A stretch of DNA of 17,378 nt from SIG459 sp045532145. Lineage in GTDB: Bacteria; Bacillota; Clostridia; Oscillospirales; Oscillospiraceae. Positions 8,947 to 14,935 of this stretch are shown here, in pieces. The position numbers and the translations under genes were made by a program. The notes under the pieces were generated by a model, which saw nothing but the letters and a program-made list of their open reading frames with translations, was not told where the DNA came from and ran no database searches. The stretch covers positions 1 through 17,378 of the forward strand of contig JAZSFJ010000022.1 of NCBI GenBank assembly GCA_045532145.1, read 5' to 3'. The first letter of the stretch is position 1; every line of letters starts with the position of its first letter.

Positions 8947-9088
8947 AGTATTTTCTCCTTACTCGGGCTTGCGCCCATTTTTAATTTGCGGTTTCATTTT
9001 GCCGGGAGGACGTCTTTTTCCTCCGACTTCCCGCCCGGCGGGTTGTCCAAAAAAAGGTATAAAATCCCCTTGTTTCCGGACTTTTTGC
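8947..9088 (-). promoter_or_regulatory. 5' leader of the pilin-led operon
   Basis: About 140 nt between the predicted start of transcription and the pilin-like ATG. It contains a GC-rich hairpin (GGAGGA / TCCTCC at 9005-9010 and 9019-9024) and a second one (CCCGCC / GGCGGG at 9030-9035 and 9037-9042). Cyclic-di-GMP riboswitches are common before clostridial pilin genes, so I looked for the GEMM-I core and did not find it. Any regulatory role is unproven. Confidence 0.3.
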
Positions 9089-9095
9089 CATGGTC

Positions 9096-9124
9096 ATGAT
9101 AGCACAAGAAGCCCCTCTAGTCAA
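9096..9124 (-). promoter_or_regulatory. Sigma-A-type promoter for the six-gene minus-strand operon
   Basis: On the minus strand, TTGACT (9124-9119) is followed by a 17-nt spacer and TATCAT (9101-9096). This is close to the vegetative consensus with ideal spacing. No other convincing promoter is seen in the short gaps downstream, so all six genes may be expressed from here. Confidence 0.65.
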
Positions 9125-9313
9125 GGCTTTTGGGCGGTGTCATACTTATTATAAGAGTTCGTAATAATTTGGTAACAATTAGGGGCTTCAAGGCTGCGGA
9201 GTGTTACCGGCGGCGGGCTGAGGGCAGCCCGCCCTACGTAGGTGGAGAGATGAGGTCGGAGACGGGCGGACACGTCGGTCCGCCCCTACGGGGAACTAGA
9301 AATCCATCTCCGT

Positions 9314-9366
9314 CATTGCGAGGAGGCCTTGGCCGACGTGGCAATCCGTTTTCCCTGCTGCCCATT
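9314..9366 (+). repeat. CATTGCGAGG...GTGGCAATCC repeat, copy 1
   Basis: Starts CATTGCGAGGAGGC and ends CCCTGCTGCCCATT. It has a terminal ATTGC / GCAAT pairing in its first half. It is nearly identical to 9716-9769, with one base inserted in copy 2. It belongs to a different family from the GTAG palindromes around it. Confidence 0.8.
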
Positions 9367-9715
9367 TGACGGAGTTTTGGCGCGCCGGGGTCGACGCGCC
9401 CTACGGAGGGAGACGATGTCTGCACGCATTCGTCGGGGAGGGTGCGGGGTCGAGGGCCGGAGACGGGCGGACACATCGGTCCGCCCCTACAGGGTGTATA
9501 TACCCAATTGCTTCGTAGGGGCCGGCGTCCTCGACGGCCCGGGGCAGTGGATTTATCGGCGCGCCGGGGTCTGGCCATGGGCTTCCCTACGAGGGGTGCG
9601 CATATTGTTTGCTTCACTCCCGTAGGGGCGATTCATGAATCGCCCGAAATCTGCCGGGCACATTGCGGGCGGACACGTCGGTCCGCCCCTACGGAAAACG
9701 ATAAATCCACCTTGT

Positions 9716-9769
9716 CATTGCGAGGAGGCTCTTGGCCGACGTGGCAATCCGTTTTCCCTGCTGCCCATT
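9716..9769 (+). repeat. CATTGCGAGG...GTGGCAATCC repeat, copy 2
   Basis: Second copy of the 9314-9366 unit, same orientation, differing by a single-base indel (GGCTCTTGG against GGCCTTGG) and little else. Both copies follow a GGGCGGA-stem palindrome at a similar distance, so 9264-9366 and 9667-9769 look like one duplicated block. Confidence 0.8.
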
Positions 9770-9836
9770 CGCCGGAATGCGCCGACAGCTCCAAAGGGCC
9801 GGCCAGTGTCCGGCCCCTACAACAAAGGGAGGGGGA

Positions 9837-9873
9837 GCCTAAAGGCGCACGGGTGTGCGGCGGCTTTTTCTTT
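9837..9873 (+). terminator. Possible rho-independent terminator before the polA promoter
   Basis: AGCC...CGCAC-GGGT-GTGCG...GGCT, followed by TTTTTCTTT. It would stop plus-strand read-through just before polA. The left part overlaps the end of a repeat unit, so it could be only repeat debris; the run of T is real. Confidence 0.4.
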
Positions 9874-9900
9874 ACATCATCCTCACGGACGTGGTATAAT
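9871..9900 (+). promoter_or_regulatory. Promoter of polA
   Basis: TTTACA (9871-9876), 18-nt spacer, perfect TATAAT (9895-9900). Transcription would begin about 9907, giving a short leader with AAGGAG at 9919-9924, 6 nt before the polA ATG. Confidence 0.75.
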
Positions 9901-9930
9901 ATAGGTTAACACTGAACTAAGGAGTCTGCC

Positions 9931-12723
9931 ATGAAAGCTTTCAAGCTTCTCGCCATAGACGGAAACAGCATAGTGAACCGCGCCTTTTACGGCATACGCA
10001 TGCTCAACGCCCCGGACGGCACCCCCACCAACGGCATTTACGGCTTTATCACCATACTCCAGCGACTCATAGACGAGGAAAAGCCCGACGGTCTCTGCGT
10101 GGCCTTTGACCTTCGCGCCCCCACCTTCCGCCATCTCCAGTACGAGGGCTACAAGGCCCAGCGCAAGGGCATGCCCGAGGAGCTGGCGCTGCAGATGCCC
10201 ATACTCAAGGAAGTGCTGGATGCCATGGGCATAATGCGCATAGAGAAAGAGGGCTTCGAGGCCGACGACCTGCTGGGCACTCTCAGCCGCATATGCGAAA
10301 AAGACGGGGACGAGTGTGTCATCGTCACCGGCGACAAGGACTCCTTCCAGCTCATCACCGACGAGACCAGGGTGCTCCATGTGAAATCCCGCATGGGCCA
10401 GACGGAGACCATCAACTACACCCGCTCCCGCTTCGAGGAGGAATACGGCTTTGAGCCCATAAAGATGATAGACCTGAAGGCCTTCATGGGCGACTCAAGC
10501 GACAACATCCCCGGCGTGGCAGGCGTGGGCGAAAAGACCGCCCTGGACCTCATTCGCCGCTTTGAGAGCATCGACAATATCTACGCCAATATCGACACCA
10601 TTGATATAAAGGACGGCGTGCGCAAAAAGCTCATCGCCGGGGAAGATTCCGCCCGAATGAGCTATGAGCTGGCCACCATCGTAACCGAGGCCCCCGTGGA
10701 GATAGCCCCCCGCTCCGCCGCATGGAGCACCGAGAGCTTCAAGCCGGAGCTTTACAATCTCTTCCTCCGTCTGGGCTTCACCAAGTTCATTGAGAAATAC
10801 AAGATTCGCCCGGCGGCGGGAGCAAGCCCCCGCCCTACGGGTACGCATATCGTGGGTGCATCCGTAGGGGCGATTCACGAATCGCCCGCAAATGGGAAAC
10901 GGGACAATCCCTCAGTCGGCGGAGCCGACAGCTCCCTTTACACAAGGGAGCCTTTAGATGACGTCCCGCAAAACGAAGTCTTTGAAGCCGAGTGCACTAT
11001 CGAGCATATCACCACTGCCGCCCAGATTGCCGCCGCCCTTGCCGGGGCCGGGGAGGAGACCGTATACTTCGTCTTTGAGGACGGCCTTGACTACATCGTT
11101 TTCCAGTACGACTGCAAGGCCTTTGTGCTGGACCGCTTCGCCTTCACCGGCAACTATACCGAGGCTCTGAATACGCTTTTCACCTCTCCGGTGAAAAAAG
11201 CGGGCCATCATATAAAGGACAGTCTCCGCGCCCTCCTTGCCCTTGGCATTGAGAGCGAAAACTGGGTCTTCGACAGCGCCCTTGCCGCCTATCTGCTGGA
11301 TTCCACCGCAGGCAGCTATGACATAAGCCGCCTCTGCGTCCGCTACTGCGGCTTTGAGCCCTGGACCGGGGACGAGGAGGAAAGCGGCCAGATGAGTCTG
11401 CTGGACGTTCCCGACGACACCAAGCGGGCAGCGCGCCTTGCCTCTCTGGGGGCCGCTGTGGGCTGCCTTGAGGAAAAAATGCTGCCCCTTCTCCGGGAAA
11501 ACGACATGGAAAAGCTCTATTTTGAGATAGAGCTGCCTCTCTGCGGCGTTTTGGCTGACATGGAAAACGAGGGCTTTCTCGTTGACAAAGCCGCCCTGCG
11601 CGCTTTCGGCGAGAGCATGACCGAGGGCATTGAGGCCCTGCAAAAGAGCATATGGGAAGCCGCCGGGGAGGAATTCAACATCAATTCCCCCAAGCAGCTG
11701 GGCACTGTGCTTTTTGACAAGCTCATGCTGCCCCACGGCAAAAAGACCAAGACCGGCTGGTCCACCAATGCGGACATTCTGGAAAAGCTCCGGGACAAGC
11801 ACCCCATCATAAACGAGATTCTGGAATACCGCACTCTCACCAAGCTGAAGAGCACTTACGCCGACGGCCTTTTGAAGGTCATCGCCCCCGACGGGCGCAT
11901 CCACACCTCCTTCCAGATGACCGTCACCGCCACAGGTCGCCTTTCTTCCACGGAGCCCAATTTGCAGAACATCCCCATCCGCAAGGCACAGGGGGCACAG
12001 ATACGCCGTATGTTCGTTGCCGGGGAGGGCAAGGTCCTCGTTGACGCGGACTACAGCCAGATAGAGCTTAGGCTGCTGGCCCATATCTCCGGGGACGAAA
12101 ACATGATGGGCGCCTTCCGCTCCGGGGAGGACGTCCACCGCTTCACCGCCTCTCAGGTCTTCGGCGTGCCCATATCTGAGGTCACAGCCCAGCAGCGCAG
12201 CGCCGCCAAGGCCGTAAACTTCGGCATAGTCTACGGAATTTCCGCCTGGTCTCTGGCTCAGGACATTGGGGTCTCCCCCGCCGAGGCCAAGGCCTATATG
12301 GACGCATATCTGGATAACTACAGCGGCGTTCGCACTTATCAGAAGAACATTGTTGAGCAGGCCAAGGCCGAGGGCCTTGTAAAGACCCTCTATGGCAGGC
12401 AGAGGGCTCTGCCCGAGCTTAAAAGCAGCAATTTCGCCATGCGCTCCTTCGGGGAGCGTGTGGCCCTGAATATGCCCATTCAGGGCACCGCGGCGGATCT
12501 TATTAAGATTGCCATGGTGAATGTCCACCGCCGCCTCAAAGCCGAGGGTCTGGAGGCAAAGCTTATTCTTCAGGTCCACGACGAACTCATCGTGGAGGCT
12601 ACGGAGCAGGAGGCCGAAAAGGTGGCAGCCATTTTGCGTGAAGAAATGGAAAAGGCCGGCTCTTTCCATGTGCCCCTGACCGCCGAGGCCAAGCTGGGCA
12701 AAAGCTGGGCGGAGGCGCACTGA
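9931..12723 (+). CDS. polA: DNA polymerase I with degenerate proofreading domain
   Basis: 930 residues. The 5' nuclease domain (about 1-290) has AIDGNS (D10), EADDLLG, VTGDKDSFQL and the helix-hairpin-helix stretch SDNIPGVAGVGEKTA. The polymerase domain (about 530-930) has motif A DADYSQIELR (D707), motif B RSAAKAVNFGIVYG (R756, K760, F764, Y768) and motif C QVHDE (H883, D884, E885), all intact. The 3'-5' exonuclease-like middle (about 375-520) lacks the DxE pair (VFEDG instead) and the YxxxD motif, so proofreading is probably lost, as in Bacillus-type Pol I. Residues 295-341 are a linker made of three palindromic repeat units read in frame. The enzyme fills gaps and removes RNA primers in replication and repair. 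The start is supported by AAGGAG 6 nt upstream. The next gene begins 1 nt after the stop. Confidence 0.97.
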   Translation: MKAFKLLAIDGNSIVNRAFYGIRMLNAPDGTPTNGIYGFITILQRLIDEEKPDGLCVAFDLRAPTFRHLQYEGYKAQRKGMPEELALQMPILKEVLDAMGIMRIEKEGFEADDLLGTLSRICEKDGDECVIVTGDKDSFQLITDETRVLHVKSRMGQTETINYTRSRFEEEYGFEPIKMIDLKAFMGDSSDNIPGVAGVGEKTALDLIRRFESIDNIYANIDTIDIKDGVRKKLIAGEDSARMSYELATIVTEAPVEIAPRSAAWSTESFKPELYNLFLRLGFTKFIEKYKIRPAAGASPRPTGTHIVGASVGAIHESPANGKRDNPSVGGADSSLYTREPLDDVPQNEVFEAECTIEHITTAAQIAAALAGAGEETVYFVFEDGLDYIVFQYDCKAFVLDRFAFTGNYTEALNTLFTSPVKKAGHHIKDSLRALLALGIESENWVFDSALAAYLLDSTAGSYDISRLCVRYCGFEPWTGDEEESGQMSLLDVPDDTKRAARLASLGAAVGCLEEKMLPLLRENDMEKLYFEIELPLCGVLADMENEGFLVDKAALRAFGESMTEGIEALQKSIWEAAGEEFNINSPKQLGTVLFDKLMLPHGKKTKTGWSTNADILEKLRDKHPIINEILEYRTLTKLKSTYADGLLKVIAPDGRIHTSFQMTVTATGRLSSTEPNLQNIPIRKAQGAQIRRMFVAGEGKVLVDADYSQIELRLLAHISGDENMMGAFRSGEDVHRFTASQVFGVPISEVTAQQRSAAKAVNFGIVYGISAWSLAQDIGVSPAEAKAYMDAYLDNYSGVRTYQKNIVEQAKAEGLVKTLYGRQRALPELKSSNFAMRSFGERVALNMPIQGTAADLIKIAMVNVHRRLKAEGLEAKLILQVHDELIVEATEQEAEKVAAILREEMEKAGSFHVPLTAEAKLGKSWAEAH
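10815..10952 (+). repeat. Three palindromic repeat units inside polA
   Basis: 10815-10838 is a GGCGGG / CCCGCC palindrome with its GTAG foot on the minus strand. 10864-10887 is GTAG plus the GGGCGATTC / GAATCGCCC palindrome, nearly identical to 9622-9645. 10909-10952 is a two-hairpin unit (GTCGGC / GCCGAC and CTCCCTT / AAGGGAG) related to the pair at 13989-14115. Together they span 138 nt, exactly 46 codons, without breaking the frame. They encode a linker between the 5' nuclease and the middle domain. Confidence 0.85.
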
Positions 12724-12724
12724 T

Positions 12725-13975
12725 ATGGTGACTTGCAAAGAAGCGGGAAAAATGCTGGACAAGGCCATGGAGGCCCTGCCCGCAGGTATTTTCGACGGTC
12801 TCAACGGAGGCGTGAATCTTCTGGAAGAGGCCAAGACTGACTCCAAAGGCGGCTACATTCTGGGCCTTTACCACAACAACATGATGGGCCGCTATATAGA
12901 GATATTCTACGGCTCATTTGTGGGCCTTTACGGGGATATTCCCCCCATGCAGTTCGAGCGGCGGCTCAGGAGCACCCTCCACCACGAGCTGACCCACCAC
13001 ATTGAAGGTCTGGCCGGGGACCGCAGTCTGGAGCACTGGGACGAGGATCAGGACTTCATCTGGGAAGAGCTGGACGAAGAGCCTCTCTTCGTAGGCAGCA
13101 TTCTCTTTGTGGACGACGATGACAGCGCCCTTGCCCCCGCCGCCAAGGCCTTTTTTGAGATGTACGGCGCGGAGCGCTGTCCGGACATTCCCTGCGAAAG
13201 CGCGGGTCTCTTCTCCGCCGGAGAGGCCCTGCACGGCGACTGCCGCAAGGCCGCCGAGGCTCTGGGCGCTTCCTTCGCGGGGTATGAGTGCAAGGAGCTC
13301 ACAGACCAGCTTTTTGACAAGTTCGAGGTAGTGATGTGCATGACCCTCGCCCAGGTGGACGAGCTTCTGGAGCGCTATCCCGGCAGCGAGAGAAAGGTGA
13401 TCTGCGCCGACGAGACGGATATACTTCGGCCCAGATTGAAGATGGGCTGGAAGAAGGCCGTGGAGCGCATTCACGCCGTGATAAACGACGAGACGGAGCA
13501 GCTCCGCCTCCCTCCCGAGGAGGCCTTGAGCATAGCAGCTCTGGGCATAGATACCCCGGAAAATTATATAGACAGCATCCTCAGCATAGAGAAAAGCTGC
13601 TTCCCCGACCCATGGAGCCGGGAAATGCTGAAAAGCTATCTTTCAAAGGACAGCTCTTATTTCTTCGCCGCAGTGCGCGGCGGGGAGCTTCTGGGCTACA
13701 TCGGCTCCCAGCTTGTGCTTGATGAGCTTGAGATATTCAATGTGGCCGTGGACGAGGGCAGCCGCCGTCAGCACCTTGGCGAAAAGCTTGTAGAGCGCCT
13801 CGCCGAGGAGGCCCGGAGTCTGGGTGCAGAGCGCATCACATTGGAGGTAAGAGCTTCCAACGCCCCCGCTATCGCCCTCTATGAAAAGCAGGGCTTTGTG
13901 GAGGTCGGCAGGCGGAAGAATTACTATCGCAGCCCCCGTGAGGACGCAGTGCTGATGGATTTGATTTTGGAATAA
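12725..13975 (+). CDS. Fusion: zincin metallopeptidase, dead LMW phosphatase, RimI acetyltransferase
   Basis: 416 residues, three domains in one frame. Residues 1-120 resemble the Zincin_1 family (PF06262): LNGGVNLL, GRYIEIFYGSF and the zinc motif HELTH (87-91). Residues 126-255 follow the low-molecular-weight tyrosine phosphatase fold (ILFV..., ESAGLFSAGE, ECKELTDQLFDKFEVVMCM). However, the catalytic CX5R loop is replaced by DDDDSALAP (130-138) and the late Asp-Pro is missing (TDILRP), so it should be inactive. Residues 278-416 match RimI, the acetyltransferase for the N-terminal Ala of ribosomal protein S18 (IEKSCFPDPWS, LDELEIFNVAV, RRQHLG in the acetyl-CoA loop, LEVRASNAPAIALYEKQGF). RimI genes often sit beside tsaD, as here. 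The start follows the polA stop by 1 nt, with GGAGG upstream inside polA. That the fusion is real rather than a sequencing join is supported by continuous frame and similar base use throughout. Confidence 0.85.
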   Translation: MVTCKEAGKMLDKAMEALPAGIFDGLNGGVNLLEEAKTDSKGGYILGLYHNNMMGRYIEIFYGSFVGLYGDIPPMQFERRLRSTLHHELTHHIEGLAGDRSLEHWDEDQDFIWEELDEEPLFVGSILFVDDDDSALAPAAKAFFEMYGAERCPDIPCESAGLFSAGEALHGDCRKAAEALGASFAGYECKELTDQLFDKFEVVMCMTLAQVDELLERYPGSERKVICADETDILRPRLKMGWKKAVERIHAVINDETEQLRLPPEEALSIAALGIDTPENYIDSILSIEKSCFPDPWSREMLKSYLSKDSSYFFAAVRGGELLGYIGSQLVLDELEIFNVAVDEGSRRQHLGEKLVERLAEEARSLGAERITLEVRASNAPAIALYEKQGFVEVGRRKNYYRSPREDAVLMDLILE

Positions 13976-13988
13976 CAAATACCGCTAT

Positions 13989-14115
13989 GCCTCCCCCCCT
14001 TGGGGGGAGGTGCCGAGCAATAGCGAGGCGGAGAGGGGCCGTCTATTGACAGCTCAAAAAGTTTGCCCCTCTCAGTCAGCCTTGCGGCTGACAGCTCCCC
14101 CCAGAGGGTGGAGCC
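13989..14115. repeat. Head-to-head pair of two-hairpin repeat units
   Basis: The left unit (13989-14039) has a CTCCCCCC / GGGGGGAG hairpin, a GCCGAGC / AGCGAGGC-type hairpin, then GAGAGGGGC. The right unit (14065-14115) is the same pattern on the other strand: GCCCCTCTC, a GTCAGCC / GGCTGAC hairpin, then CTCCCCCC...GGAGCC. They are separated by 25 nt. The unit is related to the third repeat inside polA. It fills the gap between the fusion gene and the GNAT gene; no promoter is obvious, so the operon probably reads through. Confidence 0.75.
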
Positions 14116-14139
14116 TTGAAAGGAAGTAAATCTATATTT

Positions 14140-14754
14140 ATGCATATTTTACGAAAACTCACAGACGCCGAGCTCTCTGCCGCTTATGACAGCGTGTTCC
14201 GGGAGGCCTTTCCTCCCGAAGAGCTAAAGCCTCTTTCCGCCATCACGAAAATGCGCTCTGAAGGCCAGTATGACACCCTGGGTCTATTCCGTGATGGAGA
14301 AGCGGTGGGCTTCATTTGCTGCTGGCTGGATCTGCCCTATGTGCTCATCGACTATCTCTGCGTTGAGCGCAGCAGCAGAAACGGCGGTATAGGCGCGGAG
14401 ATACTGGAAGAGATACAAAAATATTATCCCGCCGGGACCGTGTTTATCGGGGAGGTTGAGGCCCCCACCGGTGACGCCGAGGCGGACAAAATGATACTCC
14501 GCCGCCTGGACTTTTACGCCCGCTGCGGAGCTCAAAGAGTGGGCTATGACTGCGCCCTTTTCGGCGTGCACTATAAGACCATAGTGTGGTCAGCCGCCCC
14601 CGTGGACGAAGATGAGCTTTGCCGCCGCCACGACGGTTTTTACAGACGGAATTTCACACCAAAAATGTACGACAGCGCCATTCAGCTGCCCCTCCGGGAA
14701 GGGGAAAAACCCTTCGACCGCAGGGACTGGGATGAGCGGCCAGATTTTGAATAA
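14140..14754 (+). CDS. GNAT family N-acetyltransferase, substrate unknown
   Basis: 204 residues from the ATG at 14140. A TTG at 14116 would add eight residues encoded by the edge of the repeat, so the ATG is preferred; AAAGGAAG lies about 13 nt upstream, a slightly long spacing. The core is GNAT-like: FRDGEAVGFICCWL, then VLIDYLCVERSSRNGGIGAEIL, where R-N-G-G-I-G is the acetyl-CoA loop, followed by FYARCGAQRVGYD. The C-terminal 60 residues are not typical of the fold. It transfers an acetyl group from acetyl-CoA to an amine, but nothing points to the substrate. It lies between the RimI fusion and tsaD, so it is probably in the same transcript. Confidence 0.85.
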   Translation: MHILRKLTDAELSAAYDSVFREAFPPEELKPLSAITKMRSEGQYDTLGLFRDGEAVGFICCWLDLPYVLIDYLCVERSSRNGGIGAEILEEIQKYYPAGTVFIGEVEAPTGDAEADKMILRRLDFYARCGAQRVGYDCALFGVHYKTIVWSAAPVDEDELCRRHDGFYRRNFTPKMYDSAIQLPLREGEKPFDRRDWDERPDFE

Positions 14755-14758
14755 AAGG

Positions 14759-14790
14759 ATGGAAAGTGTGAATAACACACTTTCCATTTA
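14759..14790 (+). terminator. Hairpin after the GNAT gene, possible terminator
   Basis: ATGGAAAGTGTG (14759-14770) and CACACTTTCCAT (14776-14787) form a perfect 12-bp stem with loop AATAA, 4 nt after the stop codon. Only TTTAATAAAA follows, so the T-run is weak. It may end or reduce transcription before tsaD, or simply protect the mRNA end. Confidence 0.45.
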
Positions 14791-14915
14791 ATAAAAGCCC
14801 ATCGCCTCGCCCTTTGGGCAAGAGGCCATGATGGCAAATATCCCCCGTTTCTGCCGGGGGATGGACAATCTATTTTACCAAGCCGCTCATTGCGGCAGAA
14901 CGGGGGATATATCAA
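14791..14915 (+). promoter_or_regulatory. Structured leader of tsaD with alternative hairpins
   Basis: The arm at 14838-14856 (ATATCCCCCG, TTTCTGCCG) pairs with 14893-14910 (CGGCAGAA, CGGGGGATAT) over 18 bp with one bulge. The second arm contains GGGGGAT, the likely tsaD ribosome site. The first arm can instead fold locally: ATCCCCCG (14840-14847) with CGGGGGAT (14855-14862), leaving the ribosome site free. A further hairpin, GCCTCGCCC / GGGCAAGAGGC, lies at about 14804-14826. Mutually exclusive folds of this kind are typical of attenuators and riboswitches. No known riboswitch family is recognised. Confidence 0.45.
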
Positions 14916-14935
14916 ATGATTATTATGAGCGTTGA
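14828..14935 (+). CDS. Possible 35-codon leader peptide overlapping tsaD start
   Basis: A short ORF starting ATGATGGCAAAT, preceded by AAGAGG, ending at TGA 14933-14935, 20 nt inside tsaD in another frame. It runs through the alternative hairpins, so ribosomes on it would change their folding. The peptide (starts MMANIPRF) resembles nothing I know and may not be made. Ten of its 35 codons start with A, the class read by t6A tRNAs, which is not clearly more than chance. Confidence 0.25.
   Translation: MMANIPRFCRGMDNLFYQAAHCGRTGDISNDYYER

Larger units (their letters stand above)
9212..9820. repeat. Cluster of REP-like GTAG-hairpin palindromes
   Basis: At least eight short palindromes share one build: GTAG directly followed by a G/C-rich hairpin. 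With GTAG on the minus strand: 9212-9237 (GGCGGGCT stem), 9264-9289, 9465-9490 and 9667-9692 (GGGCGGA / TCCGCCC stem), 9379-9404 (GGCGCG stem) and 9796-9820 (GGGCCGG stem). With GTAG on the plus strand: 9515-9540 and 9622-9645 (GGGCGATTC / GAATCGCCC stem). 9558-9590 looks like a decayed unit. REP elements mobilised by REP-associated tyrosine transposases have this same layout of tetranucleotide foot plus imperfect hairpin. No transposase gene is in the window. No protein-coding gene is credible in this stretch. Confidence 0.8.

Noticed and set aside
8947..9088. Cyclic-di-GMP riboswitch before the pilin-like gene
   Set aside because: The hairpins are there, but I could not find the conserved GEMM-I core, so only a structured leader is claimed.
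9212..9820. CRISPR array
   Set aside because: Repeats are of several kinds, in both orientations, unevenly spaced and strongly palindromic; there are no cas genes and no regular spacers.
9234..9909. Several overlapping ORFs of 79-155 codons between the two operons
   Set aside because: They are translations of the palindromic repeats, share repeat-derived words such as VGAIHESP, and lack ribosome sites.
10954..12846. 630-codon minus-strand ORF
   Set aside because: It is antisense to the conserved polymerase domain of polA; long open antisense frames are expected in GC-rich genes.
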